A stretch of DNA of 64,000 nucleotides. It comes from UBA2357 sp041678045 (lineage in GTDB: Bacteria > Pseudomonadota > Gammaproteobacteria > Burkholderiales > Rhodocyclaceae). This document shows, one piece after another, positions 9,134 through 18,949 of the stretch; within the stretch, counting starts at the first letter, position 1, and each line of letters opens with the position of its first letter. Both the position numbers and the translations under genes were made by a program. The stretch is from the NCBI GenBank assembly GCA_041678045.1, contig JBAYOV010000004.1, forward strand, positions 1-64,000, given 5' to 3'. Below the pieces are notes generated by a model. That model searched no databases and was not told the DNA's origin. It saw only the letters and a list, made by a program, of their open reading frames with translations.

Positions 9134-10822
9134 ATGATCCGCTTTCGCCCGAAACTGCTCGACACCCTGCCCGGTTATAACCGAACCGGTTTCACCCACG
9201 ACCTGTCAGCCGGCATCACCGTCGGCGTGCTTGCCCTGCCGCTGGCCATGGCCTTTGCCATCGCCAGCGGCATGAGCCCGGCAGCCGGCATCTGGACCGC
9301 CATCGTCGCCGGCTTCCTGGTAGCCGCCCTCGGGGGTTCGCGGGTGCAGATCGGCGGCCCCACCGGCGCCTTCATCCCCATCATCTACGCCATCGTGATG
9401 GATTACGGGGTGCAGAACCTGCTCATTGCCACGATGATGTCGGGCGTGATGCTGTTCGCAATGGGCGCCCTGCGACTCGGCAGCATGATCCGTTTCATTC
9501 CCCTGTCCGTGGTCATCGGTTTCACCAACGGTATTGCCGTGGTGATCTTCATCTCGCAGATCAAGGACTTTCTGGGCCTGCAGATCGAGCAACTGCCCGG
9601 CGAGTTCTTCGCCAAAATGCAAACCCTGTTCGGCGCCCTCGACACCCTGCAACCTGCCACCGTCGCCTTGTCGGTGGCCTCGCTGGCAGTGCTGGTCGGC
9701 TGGAACCGCGCATCCACACGGGTGGCGTGGATGAAACGCCTGCCGGGACCGCTTGCCGTGCTGATCATCGCAACGGGCATCAACGCGGTGCTGATGCTGC
9801 CGGTCGAAACCATTGGCAGCCGCTTCGGAGGCATTCCCCAGGGTTTGCCCGATTTCGGTCTGCCGGAAGTGAGCCTGAGCACACTGGGCAAGCTGATTGC
9901 CCCGGCCCTGACCATTGCGCTGCTCGGGGCCATCGAATCGCTGCTCTCGGCCCGCGTGGCGGACAATCAGATCGACGACCGCCACAACCCCAACCAGGAG
10001 CTGATGGCCCAGGGCCTGGCCAATGTCGCAGCGCCCCTGTTCGGTGGCTTTGCCGCCACCGGCGCCATCGCCCGCACCGCCACCAACATCCGCTCCGGCG
10101 GACGCACCCCGGTGGCCGGCATGATCCATGCGTTTGTCTTGCTCGCCATCGTCGTCGCCCTCGCACCGCTGGCTGCACACATTCCGCTCGCCACCCTGTC
10201 GGCCATCGTGGTGGTGGTGTCGATCAACATGGGGGAATGGCATGCCTTTGCGCCACGCGAGCTGGCCCGCTACTCCAACCAGTACCGCACCATCCTGCTC
10301 GGCACCTTCTTCATCACGGTGTTCTTCGACCTCACCCTGGCGGTCGAAATCGGCATGGTGCTGGCCAGCCTGTTCTTCATCTTCCGCATGTCCGACCTGA
10401 CACGCATCGAGCGGATCAAGCTGGAAGACTACTACGGCCAGGCCGCCCTCAGCCGCGAGGATGGCAGCCCGCGCATCCTCGCCTACCGCCTGTTCGGCAG
10501 TCTGTTCTTCGGTGCCGCCAACAAGCTGGAAAACCTGCTGCTGATGCAGGACGGACACCCCGACGTGGTGATACTCGACATGGACAAGGTGATCAACATC
10601 GACACCACCGGGCTGGACATCCTGCAGACCCTGCATCGCAACCTGAAGAAACGCGGTGCGGAGCTGATCCTGTGCGACCTCAACTCACAACCGGGGTCGC
10701 TGGTGTTCCGTTCCGGTTTCCTCGACGAACTGGGCGACGAGAACATCGTTTCCAACATCACCGAGGCCCTGATCCGCGCACAGCGCATACAGGGCCATGA
10801 CCCGGAGATTTCCTATGTCTGA
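9134..10822 (+). CDS. SulP-family anion transporter with STAS domain
   Basis: A 562-residue inner-membrane carrier of the SLC26/SulP family. Hydrophobic transmembrane segments fill about 20-420, including the family-typical LPLAMAFAIASGMSPAAGIW and ALLGAIESLLSARVAD stretches. A cytoplasmic STAS domain occupies about 450-550 and has the NIDTTGLDILQTL loop. Substrates in the family include sulfate, bicarbonate and C4-dicarboxylates; the sequence does not decide. AGAGG precedes the ATG at 9134. The stop overlaps the acyP start by 8 bases, so the two are probably co-translated. It differs clearly from the second SulP gene at 55744. Confidence 0.88.
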   Translation: MIRFRPKLLDTLPGYNRTGFTHDLSAGITVGVLALPLAMAFAIASGMSPAAGIWTAIVAGFLVAALGGSRVQIGGPTGAFIPIIYAIVMDYGVQNLLIATMMSGVMLFAMGALRLGSMIRFIPLSVVIGFTNGIAVVIFISQIKDFLGLQIEQLPGEFFAKMQTLFGALDTLQPATVALSVASLAVLVGWNRASTRVAWMKRLPGPLAVLIIATGINAVLMLPVETIGSRFGGIPQGLPDFGLPEVSLSTLGKLIAPALTIALLGAIESLLSARVADNQIDDRHNPNQELMAQGLANVAAPLFGGFAATGAIARTATNIRSGGRTPVAGMIHAFVLLAIVVALAPLAAHIPLATLSAIVVVVSINMGEWHAFAPRELARYSNQYRTILLGTFFITVFFDLTLAVEIGMVLASLFFIFRMSDLTRIERIKLEDYYGQAALSREDGSPRILAYRLFGSLFFGAANKLENLLLMQDGHPDVVILDMDKVINIDTTGLDILQTLHRNLKKRGAELILCDLNSQPGSLVFRSGFLDELGDENIVSNITEALIRAQRIQGHDPEISYV

Positions 10823-11153
10823 TCAAACCACCACGCCAAGTACCACGCCCCACCCCACATCCGGCCCTGCGCCCGAACCCCTGGCCCGCCGCCTGCTGAT
10901 CAGCGGCAAGGTGCAGGGGGTGTGGTATCGGGCCAGTGCCCAGCGCGAGGCCGTGCGCCTGAGCCTCAGCGGCTGGGTGCGCAACCTGTCGGGCGGTGAG
11001 GTGGAGGCGCTGGTCGCTGGCCCGGAAGAGGCCATCGACGCCTTTCTCGACTGGGCCCGACAAGGCCCCTCCGGTGCCGAAGTGCTGCGCATCGAGATAC
11101 AGGCCGACGCCCCCCCCGCGCACGACGGCTTTCACATTGCCGAGGATGCCTGA
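10815..11153 (+). CDS. acyP: Acylphosphatase
   Basis: A small cytoplasmic enzyme hydrolysing acyl phosphates such as acetyl or carbamoyl phosphate. It is 112 residues, about 20 more than usual because of a Thr/Pro-rich N-terminal extension (1-22). The catalytic loop GKVQGVWYR (31-39) places the phosphate-binding Arg at 39, and the catalytic Asn is 57 in GWVRNLSGG. The start at 10815 has a GGAG site and overlaps the SulP stop by 8 bases, which indicates coupling. The gene converges with dnaE, with only 15 bases between their ends. Confidence 0.93.
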   Translation: MSDQTTTPSTTPHPTSGPAPEPLARRLLISGKVQGVWYRASAQREAVRLSLSGWVRNLSGGEVEALVAGPEEAIDAFLDWARQGPSGAEVLRIEIQADAPPAHDGFHIAEDA

Positions 11154-11168
11154 GCCCGAACGGTCGAT

Positions 11169-14100
11169 TCAGGGGTACAGCACCTCGACCGACTCCGGTG
11201 GCAGCCACTCGCGCAGGGCTTCGAGCAAGGCATCGTCCGGACGGACCTGCCAGCCCGCGCCCAGTGGCAGGTCCCCCTGCGCAACGGCGTTACGGTAACT
11301 CACGCGCACCGGGCAGGCCGGCTCACGGTACGGCGCCAGCAGCCCCTCAAGCCGGTCGATTGCGGCCTGCGGCCCGCCCGCAAGCGCCACCTCACCATTG
11401 ATCTTAAGGCTGAGCGCACGGGCAAAGCGCACACGCGCCTCGCCCAGCGTCATCAGCTTGTCGGCCACGATGCGCAGCCCACCGGAAAAATCGTCGTTGC
11501 TGACCTTGGCCTCCACCACCAGCACCTCGTCGACCACGATCTTGCCGCGCGCACTGTCGAGCACCTCGGAATACACCGCCACTTCACGGGGGGTGCTACC
11601 ATCGTCAAGCAGCACAAAGGCCATCTTGCCCCGGTTGCCCATCTTGGTGCGCACCTCCATCACCACCCCGGCAAACATCACCAGATCCCGTGAGGGCTCC
11701 AGATCGGACAACGGCCGCCGCACGAAACGCCGCACCTCGGCACGGAAGGCGTTGAACGGGTGACCGGACAGGAAGAAACCAATCGCGGTTTTTTCCTCCT
11801 TCAAGCGCTCCCGCTCGCTCCAGGCCCGCACCTGCACGAACTCGACGGCCGCCCCGGCCGCCTCGGGCAGCATGTCGAACAACCCTCCCTGCAGCGCATT
11901 CGCGGCAGCCTGTTCGGCGGCCTCCATGGCCAGCCCCACGGTGGCCAGCAACTGGGCGCGATCACGCCCTGCGTGCCCCGGAAGACCATCCATTGCACCG
12001 GCGCGGATGAGGGCCTCCACCACCCGCTTGTTGACCATGCGCCGATCCACCCGCTCGCAAAAATCGAACAGGTCGTGGAACGCGCCCTGCTTGTCCCGTG
12101 CGGCCAGAATCGAACGCACCGCCGGTTCGCCACAACCCTTCACCGCACCCAGACCGTAGCGGATGATGTGGCGATCCACCGGCACGAAGCGATAGTCCGA
12201 CGCATTCACGTCCGGCGGCAAAATGGTGAGCTTGTTGGCGACCGCATCCTCATAGAAGATCTTGATCGTGTCGGTGTTGTCCAGATCGGCCGACATCGTC
12301 GCCGCCATGAAGGCCGCGCAGTGGTGGGCCTTCAACCAGGCGGTGTGATAGGTCACCACGGCGTACGCTGCGGTGTGCGACTTGTTGAAGCCGTACTCCG
12401 CAAACTTGGTCATCAGGTCGAAGAGTTGTTCGGCCAGTTGCGGATCGTAGCCCTTCTGCTTGGCGCCCTCGGCAATCGTGGCGCGGTGCTTGGCCATTTC
12501 CTCGGGCTTTTTCTTGCCCATCGCGCGGCGCAGCATGTCCGCCCCGCCCAGGGTATAGCCACCGATGATCTGCGAAATCTGCATCACCTGTTCCTGATAC
12601 ACGATCACGCCGTAGGTCGGCTCCAGGCAAGCCGTCAGATCCGGGTGAAAGTAATCGATTTCCTGCTGGCCCTTCTTGCGCAGGATGAAGTCATCGACCA
12701 TGCCCGAACCGAGCGGCCCGGGGCGATACAGTGCGAGCACCGCGATGATGTCCTCGAAGCGGTCGGGGGCAAGCTTCTTCAGAAGCTTTTTCATGCCTTC
12801 CGATTCCACCTGGAAGATGGCGGTGGTGTTCGCATCCTTCAGAATCTGGTAGGCCGCCGGATCGGTGAAGGGCAGCGCATTCAGGTCGAGCCTCTCGCCA
12901 CTGAGCTGCTCCACATACTTCACCGCCAGATCGATGATGGTGAGGTTGCGCAGACCGAGAAAGTCGAACTTCACCAGCCCCACCGCCTCGACATCGTCCT
13001 TGTCGAACTGCGATACCGGCGTGGCATCGTCACCGTCGGCAATGTAGAGCGGGCAGAAATCGGTGAGCTTGCCGGGCGCAATCAGCACCCCCCCGGCGTG
13101 CATGCCGACATTGCGCGACAGCCCTTCCAGCGGTTCGGCCAGACTCCACAACTCCTGCACCGACTCGCCGTCGTTGCCATCGGACATCATTTCCGCAATC
13201 TGCGGCTCCATCTCGTAGGCCTTGCGCAGGGACACCGGCTTGGCCCCCTCCACCGGCACCAGCTTGGACAGCCGGTCGCACAGGCCATAAGGCAGATCGA
13301 GCACCCGCCCCACATCGCGCACCACCGCCTTTGAGGCCATCGTACCGAAGGTGGCAATCTGGCTCACCGCCTCCTTGCCGTAGCGCTCGCGCACATATTC
13401 GATCACCCGGTAACGGTTGTCCTGGCAGAAGTCGATGTCGAAGTCGGGCATCGACACCCGCTCCGGGTTGAGGAAGCGCTCGAACAGCAACGCGTACTCG
13501 AGCGGATCGAGATCGGTGATGCGCAGGCTGTAGGCCACCAGCGAACCGGCCCCGGAGCCGCGCCCCGGGCCGACCGGCACGCCGTTTTCCTTCGCCCAGA
13601 TGATGAAATCGGCCACGATCAGGAAGTAGCCCGGAAACCCCATCTGGATGATGGTGTCGGTCTCGAACTTCAGACGCTCCTCATAGCGTGGCCGCTGAGC
13701 TTCCCGAACCTGCTCGTCCGGATACAGTTCGGCCAGGCGCAACTCCAGCCCACGGCGGGCCTCGAAGACGAGGAAATCATCCAGCGTCATCCCTTCCGGC
13801 GTGGGGAACTGCGGCAGGAAGTTCTTGCCGAGCTGCACGGTCAGCGAGCAGCGTCGCGCAATCTCCACCGCATTCTCGAGCGCCTCGGGAATATCCGCGA
13901 ACAGGGCACACATTTCATCCTGGGTCTTGAAGTACTGCTCTGCGGTGAATTCACGCGGACGGCGCTTGTCGGCCAGCACATGCCCCTGGGCAATGCACAC
14001 CCGCGCCTCATGCGCCTTGAAATCGTCCGCCGTGTGAAACTGCACCGGATGCGTGGCCACGACCGGCAAGTTCAGGTCGGCTGCCAGTTGCACGGCCGCG

Positions 14101-14660
14101 CCAATGTAGTTTTCAGTGCCCGGATGCCCGGCCCGTTGCAGCTCAATGTAGTAGCGCTGCGGAAAGCGCTCGGCCCAGTCCTGCGCCAGTTGCGCAGCCA
14201 GCGCCGTGTTGCCGTTGATCAGCGCCTGCCCGACATCGCCCGACATCGCGCCAGACAGGCACAGCAGGTCGGATGCGCTGTCCGGCGTCAACCACTCGCT
14301 GCGCATCTCCGCCCGCCCCCGGTACTTGTTCTCCAGATAGGCACGGGTGAGCAGTTCGCACAGCTGCCCGTAACCCTGGCGATTGCGGCAGATCAGCAAC
14401 ACCCTGAAGGGTTTGTCGCGCTCGGCGTCATTGCTGATCCAGGCATCCACGCCCACAATCGGCTTGACGCCCTTGGCACGCGTGCCCTTGTAGAACTTCA
14501 CCATGCCGAACAGGTTGGCCAGATCGGAAATGCCCAGTGCGGGCATGCCATCCGCCACGGCCTGATCGATGGCCTGACCGATCTGGACGATACCGTCCTG
14601 GATCGAGTACTCGGTGTGCATGCGCAGGTGAACGAAACGGGGTTGATGCGCAACTTTCAT
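11169..14660 (-). CDS. dnaE: DNA polymerase III alpha subunit
   Basis: The replicative polymerase catalytic subunit, 1163 residues (E. coli 1160). The N-terminal PHP domain (about 1-200) begins FVHLRMHTEYSIQDG. The polymerase active-site acids lie in MPDFDIDFCQDNR, with Asp406, 408 and 410. Fingers and helix-hairpin-helix regions follow, and an OB domain sits at about 980-1070. The ATG at 14660 has a poor ribosome site (GGAC). No intein or truncation is seen. The gene stands alone on this strand, with small and redox genes upstream. Confidence 0.98.
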   Translation of the reverse strand: MKVAHQPRFVHLRMHTEYSIQDGIVQIGQAIDQAVADGMPALGISDLANLFGMVKFYKGTRAKGVKPIVGVDAWISNDAERDKPFRVLLICRNRQGYGQLCELLTRAYLENKYRGRAEMRSEWLTPDSASDLLCLSGAMSGDVGQALINGNTALAAQLAQDWAERFPQRYYIELQRAGHPGTENYIGAAVQLAADLNLPVVATHPVQFHTADDFKAHEARVCIAQGHVLADKRRPREFTAEQYFKTQDEMCALFADIPEALENAVEIARRCSLTVQLGKNFLPQFPTPEGMTLDDFLVFEARRGLELRLAELYPDEQVREAQRPRYEERLKFETDTIIQMGFPGYFLIVADFIIWAKENGVPVGPGRGSGAGSLVAYSLRITDLDPLEYALLFERFLNPERVSMPDFDIDFCQDNRYRVIEYVRERYGKEAVSQIATFGTMASKAVVRDVGRVLDLPYGLCDRLSKLVPVEGAKPVSLRKAYEMEPQIAEMMSDGNDGESVQELWSLAEPLEGLSRNVGMHAGGVLIAPGKLTDFCPLYIADGDDATPVSQFDKDDVEAVGLVKFDFLGLRNLTIIDLAVKYVEQLSGERLDLNALPFTDPAAYQILKDANTTAIFQVESEGMKKLLKKLAPDRFEDIIAVLALYRPGPLGSGMVDDFILRKKGQQEIDYFHPDLTACLEPTYGVIVYQEQVMQISQIIGGYTLGGADMLRRAMGKKKPEEMAKHRATIAEGAKQKGYDPQLAEQLFDLMTKFAEYGFNKSHTAAYAVVTYHTAWLKAHHCAAFMAATMSADLDNTDTIKIFYEDAVANKLTILPPDVNASDYRFVPVDRHIIRYGLGAVKGCGEPAVRSILAARDKQGAFHDLFDFCERVDRRMVNKRVVEALIRAGAMDGLPGHAGRDRAQLLATVGLAMEAAEQAAANALQGGLFDMLPEAAGAAVEFVQVRAWSERERLKEEKTAIGFFLSGHPFNAFRAEVRRFVRRPLSDLEPSRDLVMFAGVVMEVRTKMGNRGKMAFVLLDDGSTPREVAVYSEVLDSARGKIVVDEVLVVEAKVSNDDFSGGLRIVADKLMTLGEARVRFARALSLKINGEVALAGGPQAAIDRLEGLLAPYREPACPVRVSYRNAVAQGDLPLGAGWQVRPDDALLEALREWLPPESVEVLYP

Positions 14661-14761
14661 GAGATGTCCGGCCCGGCCGTGCCGGGAAGCAGAAGGGTTT
14701 GAAACGGGAAAGGGGGAACATCACGCAATGCGGCAACACCATACGCCGCCGGCACGGCAGA

Positions 14762-15154
14762 TCAACGCCGGGAAGCGCCTTCGCGCACCCGCGCCAGTGC
14801 CTGACGGCGTTCATCGTCTGCCGCCATGATGGCCGTGCGCTGCGCGTCGCTCAGCCCCTGGCCAAGGTCGCGCTCGAGCACCGCCATCAGACGTGACACG
14901 GTGACGGTGATGCGACGCTCGTCGGGCATGGCCTGGCGCACCCGCTCGGGTGAAACCTGCACGATGTTCGCCACACGGGAGACGAAATAGTCCTCGATGC
15001 GCTTGTTCTCGGCTTTCAGGAAAGCGGCCTGCGACGGACTCAGCGGCGGCTGAGACAGGGCGGTGATCGGCAGCGCGCACAGCAGCGCGCACAGGCCAAG
15101 TGCGCGCAGCAGGCGTGCAACGCGCGGGGCACGCAAAACGGTCGGTCTGTTCAT
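14762..15154 (-). CDS. Small secreted protein of unknown function
   Basis: I do not recognise this 130-residue protein. An Arg-rich N-terminus and hydrophobic core (about 12-32, ending ALS-QPP) give a convincing signal peptide, so it is probably periplasmic. The mature part looks mostly helical and charged (AFLKAENKRIEDYFVSRVAN, then RRITVTVSRLMAVLERDLGQ). It has no Cys. The start at 15154 lies 16 bases past the stop of the upstream oxidoreductase, so the two may be co-transcribed. An upstream extension overlapping that gene is unlikely. No function assigned. Confidence 0.6.
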   Translation of the reverse strand: MNRPTVLRAPRVARLLRALGLCALLCALPITALSQPPLSPSQAAFLKAENKRIEDYFVSRVANIVQVSPERVRQAMPDERRITVTVSRLMAVLERDLGQGLSDAQRTAIMAADDERRQALARVREGASRR

Positions 15155-15170
15155 GGCCGGCCTGTTCCGA

Positions 15171-16145
15171 TCAGGGCAGCAGCACGGTGGAGCCCGTGGT
15201 CTTGCGGGCTTCCAGATCGCGATGCGCCTGGGCCGCATCGGACAGCGGGTAACGCTGGCGGATGTCGATATTGAGCTGACCGCCGCCAACCATGTCGAAC
15301 ACTTCCTGTGCGCTGGCGAGCAGGTCGTCCCGCCGGGCCGTATAGGTAAACAGGGTCGGCCGGGTCACGAACAGCGAGCCTTTCTGCGCCAGCAGACCCA
15401 GATCGAACGGCGGCACCGGGCCGGAGGCCGCACCGAACAGCACCATCGTGCCCAGCGGTGCGAGGCAGTCCAGCGACCCCATGAAGGTGTCCTTGCCGAT
15501 GGAGTCATACACCACCTGCACACCCCGCCCATGGGTGATCTCGCGCACCCGCTCGACGAAAGACTCGCGGGTATACACGATGGCATGGTCACAACCATTG
15601 GCCCGCGCCAGCGCCGCCTTTTCGTCGGAACCGACCGTGCCAATCACCGTCGCCCCGAGCGCCCTGGCCCACTGGCACACCAGCAGCCCCACCCCACCGG
15701 CAGCCGCATGAATCAGCACCGCATCGCCTGGCTGTACCCGGTAGGTACGGCGCAGCAGATACTGCGCGGTCATGCCCTGCAGCATCATGGCGGCGCCCTG
15801 CTCGAAACTGATCGATTCGGGCAAGCGCACCAGCCGGTCGGCCGGCATGTTGCGGACTTCGGCATAGGCCCCGAGCGGCCCGCCGGCATACGCGACACGA
15901 TCGCCGGGGGCCAGATCGGTCACCCCGTCCCCCACGGCTTCGACCACCCCCGCTGCCTCCAGCCCGATGCCGGAGGGCAGCGCGACCGGATACAGTCCGG
16001 TGCGGTGGTAGGTATCGATGAAGTTCAGGCCCACCGCATGATGACGCACCCGCACCTCACCTGGGGCGGGCTCGGGCAGCACCACCGTTTCCCATTGCAA
16101 AACCTCCGGACCTCCGGTTTGATGAAAGCGGATCGCGTGCGTCAT
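15171..16145 (-). CDS. NADPH:quinone oxidoreductase, zinc-independent MDR family
   Basis: A 324-residue medium-chain dehydrogenase/reductase of the quinone oxidoreductase (QorA) type. It would reduce quinones or related enones with NADPH in the cytoplasm. The N-terminal GroES-like domain contains GLNFIDTYHRTGLYP (39-53) as in Qor, and lacks zinc-ligand motifs. The nucleotide-binding AAAGGVG is at 147-153. The strong GAGGAG site six bases before the ATG at 16145 supports the start. It is followed by a small secreted-protein gene 16 bases on. The true substrate is unknown. Confidence 0.88.
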   Translation of the reverse strand: MTHAIRFHQTGGPEVLQWETVVLPEPAPGEVRVRHHAVGLNFIDTYHRTGLYPVALPSGIGLEAAGVVEAVGDGVTDLAPGDRVAYAGGPLGAYAEVRNMPADRLVRLPESISFEQGAAMMLQGMTAQYLLRRTYRVQPGDAVLIHAAAGGVGLLVCQWARALGATVIGTVGSDEKAALARANGCDHAIVYTRESFVERVREITHGRGVQVVYDSIGKDTFMGSLDCLAPLGTMVLFGAASGPVPPFDLGLLAQKGSLFVTRPTLFTYTARRDDLLASAQEVFDMVGGGQLNIDIRQRYPLSDAAQAHRDLEARKTTGSTVLLP

Positions 16146-16170
16146 GGTGTGCTCCTCAGGTTGTCAATTG

Positions 16171-16189
16171 GCTGCGGATGAGCCGCAGC
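16171..16189 (-). terminator. Possible hairpin terminator after maeB
   Basis: GCTGCGG (16171-16177) and CCGCAGC (16183-16189) make a 7-bp stem in the 115-base gap between maeB and the oxidoreductase gene. No T run follows in the minus direction, so it may be only a weak terminator. Confidence 0.35.
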
Positions 16190-16260
16190 GGGGGGTGGCA
16201 TTGCAGAAGCCCGGCGCCTGCAGGCAGGCCGTCACCTGCCGCAAGCGCACGGGTGGCCAC

Positions 16261-18558
16261 TCAGCCTTCCGCCGCCAGTCGCTGCTCCTTGGCGTCGACC
16301 ACGGCCAGTGCAGTGATGTTCACCAGGCGGCGCACGGTGGCCGAAGGGGTGAGGATGTGCACCGGCATGGCCGCGCCCAACAGCACCGGCCCCACCGACA
16401 CGCCATCGCCGTTGGCGATCTTCATCAGGTTGAAGGAAATGTTGGCTGCATCCACATTGGGCATCACCAGCAGGTTTGCCTCACCGGACAGCGTCGAATC
16501 CGGATGCATCATGTCGCGGATCGCCGGCGACAGTGCGGCATCGCCATGCATCTCGCCATCGCACTCCAGGTCGGGCGCGGTGGTGCGCAGGATGTCGCGC
16601 GCCTCCCGCATCTTGCGGGCCGAAGCCGAGCGCGAACTGCCAAAGTTGGAATGCGACAGCAGCGCGACCTTCGGCTCCACGCCGAAGCGCTGCAGTTCGG
16701 CCGCCGCCATGCGGGCAATTTCGGCCACTTCCTGGGCATTGGGCGATTCGTTCACATACGGATCGGTGATCGCCAGCATGCGTTTGGGCAACAGCAACAT
16801 GGTCATCGACGCGAACAGCTTCGCCCCCTTCGCCAGGCCGATGACATCCTCCACCTGCCTCAGGTGGTAGTCATAGGTGCCGAACGTGCCGCACACCATG
16901 GCATCCGCATCGCCCCGGCGCAGCAGCATGCAGCCGATCAGCGTGGTGTCGCGACGCATCTTCGCCTTGGCAATCTCGGGCGTTACGCCATCGCGCGACA
17001 TCAGCCGGTAATACTCGTTCCACAGCTCGCGATAACGCGGATCGGACTCCGGATTGACGATATCGAAATCCCGCTCCGGCACCAGGTTGAGCCCGATCTT
17101 CTTGATGCGCATTTCGATCACGTTCGGCCGGCCGATCAGGACCGGACGGGCCAGCTCCTCGTCGATGATCACCCGCACCGCGTGCAACACCCGCTCATCC
17201 TCGCCTTCCGCGAAGAGCACCCGCTTGTGCTCCATCGGGATGGACTTGGCCACATTGAACACCGGCTTCATGATGATGCCGGACTGGTAGACGAAGTTGC
17301 TCAGGCTGGCCATATAGGCCGGGAAATCCTCGATCGGCTTGGTCGCCACGCCCGATTCCATCGCTGCACGCGCCACCGCCGGCGCGATCTTCACGATGAG
17401 GCGGGGATCGAAGGGTTTGGGAATGATGTACTCCGGCCCGAAGCTCAGGTCGGCCCCGCCATATGCGGACGCCACAATGTCGCTTTGCTCGGCCTGCGCC
17501 AGCTCGGCAATCGCCTTCACGCAGGCGAGCTTCATTTCTTCGGTGATGGTGGTGGCCCCCACGTCGAGCGCCCCCCGGAAGATGAACGGGAAGCACAACA
17601 CGTTGTTCACCTGGTTCGGGTAATCCGAGCGCCCCGTTGCCACAATGCAGTCCGGCCGAACCCGCTTGGCGTCCTCAGGCAGGATTTCCGGATTCGGATT
17701 GGCCAGCGCGAAGATCAGCGGCCGGTCGGCCATCTTCTCGACCATTTCCGGCTTGAGCACACCGGAGGTCGACAGCCCGAGGAACACATCCGCCCCCTCG
17801 ATCACCTCCCCGAGGGTCTGCGCATCGGTGACCTGTGCATAACGCGCCTTGTTGGGCTCCATGTTGGCATCGCGGCCCACACGAATCACCCCGCGCGAAT
17901 CGCACACATAGACGTTTTCACGACGCACGCCCAGGGCCACCATCAGGTCCAGGCAGGCAATCGCTGCGGCACCTGCCCCCGAACACACCAGCTTGACCTT
18001 GTCGATGTCCTTGCCGACCACCTTCAGGCCGTTGATCAGGCCTGCCGAGGAGATGATTGCCGTGCCGTGCTGGTCATCGTGGAACACCGGAATCTTCATC
18101 CGCTCGCGCAGCTTCTGCTCGATGTAGAAGCACTCCGGCGCCTTGATGTCTTCCAGGTTGATGCCGCCCAGCGTCGGCTCGAGCGAAGCGATGATGTCGA
18201 TCAGCTTGTCCGGATCGAGCTCGTTCAACTCGATGTCGAACACGTCGATATTGGCGAACTTCTTGAACAGGCAGCCCTTGCCTTCCATCACAGGCTTGGC
18301 CGCCAGCGGTCCGATGTTGCCCAGCCCGAGCACGGCCGTGCCGTTGGTGACCACCGCCACCAGGTTGCCGCGCGAGGTCAGCTCGCGGGCCTGGGCCGGG
18401 TCTGCGACGATCGCATCGCAGGCGGCCGCCACGCCGGGCGAATAGGCCAGCGCCAGATCGCGCTGATTGGTCAAACCCTTGGTCGGCACCACCGAAATCT
18501 TGCCGTGCGTGGGCGCGCGGTGGTAGTCGAGCGCTGCGGCGATGAAATCCTGATCCAT
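16261..18558 (-). CDS. maeB: NADP-dependent malic enzyme with phosphotransacetylase-like C-terminal domain
   Basis: Oxidatively decarboxylates malate to pyruvate, yielding NADPH. It is 765 residues (E. coli MaeB 759). The malic N-terminal domain (about 1-165) has the YSPGVA and FHDDQHGTA motifs. The NAD(P)-binding domain (about 165-400) has the CSGAGAAAIACLDL dinucleotide fold. The C-terminal PTA-like domain (about 430-760) is regulatory in the E. coli protein. I start at the ATG at 18558, preceded by GGGGGAGA; the track-like extension MSPGGEY upstream is untranslated leader. Together with fumarase and Acs in this window it fits growth on organic acids. Confidence 0.96.
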   Translation of the reverse strand: MDQDFIAAALDYHRAPTHGKISVVPTKGLTNQRDLALAYSPGVAAACDAIVADPAQARELTSRGNLVAVVTNGTAVLGLGNIGPLAAKPVMEGKGCLFKKFANIDVFDIELNELDPDKLIDIIASLEPTLGGINLEDIKAPECFYIEQKLRERMKIPVFHDDQHGTAIISSAGLINGLKVVGKDIDKVKLVCSGAGAAAIACLDLMVALGVRRENVYVCDSRGVIRVGRDANMEPNKARYAQVTDAQTLGEVIEGADVFLGLSTSGVLKPEMVEKMADRPLIFALANPNPEILPEDAKRVRPDCIVATGRSDYPNQVNNVLCFPFIFRGALDVGATTITEEMKLACVKAIAELAQAEQSDIVASAYGGADLSFGPEYIIPKPFDPRLIVKIAPAVARAAMESGVATKPIEDFPAYMASLSNFVYQSGIIMKPVFNVAKSIPMEHKRVLFAEGEDERVLHAVRVIIDEELARPVLIGRPNVIEMRIKKIGLNLVPERDFDIVNPESDPRYRELWNEYYRLMSRDGVTPEIAKAKMRRDTTLIGCMLLRRGDADAMVCGTFGTYDYHLRQVEDVIGLAKGAKLFASMTMLLLPKRMLAITDPYVNESPNAQEVAEIARMAAAELQRFGVEPKVALLSHSNFGSSRSASARKMREARDILRTTAPDLECDGEMHGDAALSPAIRDMMHPDSTLSGEANLLVMPNVDAANISFNLMKIANGDGVSVGPVLLGAAMPVHILTPSATVRRLVNITALAVVDAKEQRLAAEG

Positions 18559-18949
18559 GTATTCTCCCCCCGGAGACAAAAGAGATGTTCTTCAAACCCC
18601 GCCGCCGGTCTACACCCGGTTCGGCATGCGCTCGTCCGGCACCCAGTCCTCCACAGGTGCCGACATGTCCCGTTTGTCATTATTCGGCCATGGACAGGCC
18701 TGCACGACGCCCATCTCTTGCGGACGGGAACATCGCAGGCAGAAAGCGCGGCAGCCCCCGGGGGACTCGACTCGCGGCAGGGCCGTCATTCTATCGCACC
18801 CCCCCACTCTTGGGGCGGGCCGATGCACCCCTCAGTGCGTTTTGCGCCATCGCCCCGACCCTTCGCCCCAGTCCGTTGTCCGTCCAGTGCCCCTTCTCCG
18901 CTGTCATTCGCTCTGGCACAATCCGGGCACGTTCCGGAGAGGCAGAGTC
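18559..18949. other. Divergent intergenic region between maeB and parA
   Basis: This 391-base stretch separates two divergent genes and must hold both promoters. I found no convincing sigma70 hexamer pair, no RNA gene and no coding frame with good codon character. A TGGCAC at 18914-18919 suggests a sigma54 -24 element, but the -12 position reads GGGC, not TTGC, so I do not call it. Confidence 0.6.

Noticed and set aside
16144..18600. Very long plus-strand frame through maeB (over 1000 codons)
   Set aside because: Antisense to maeB and rich in His, Arg and Gln, typical of a mirror frame in high-GC DNA.
18914..18931. Sigma54-type promoter before parA
   Set aside because: TGGCAC is present but the -12 element reads GGGC instead of TTGC.
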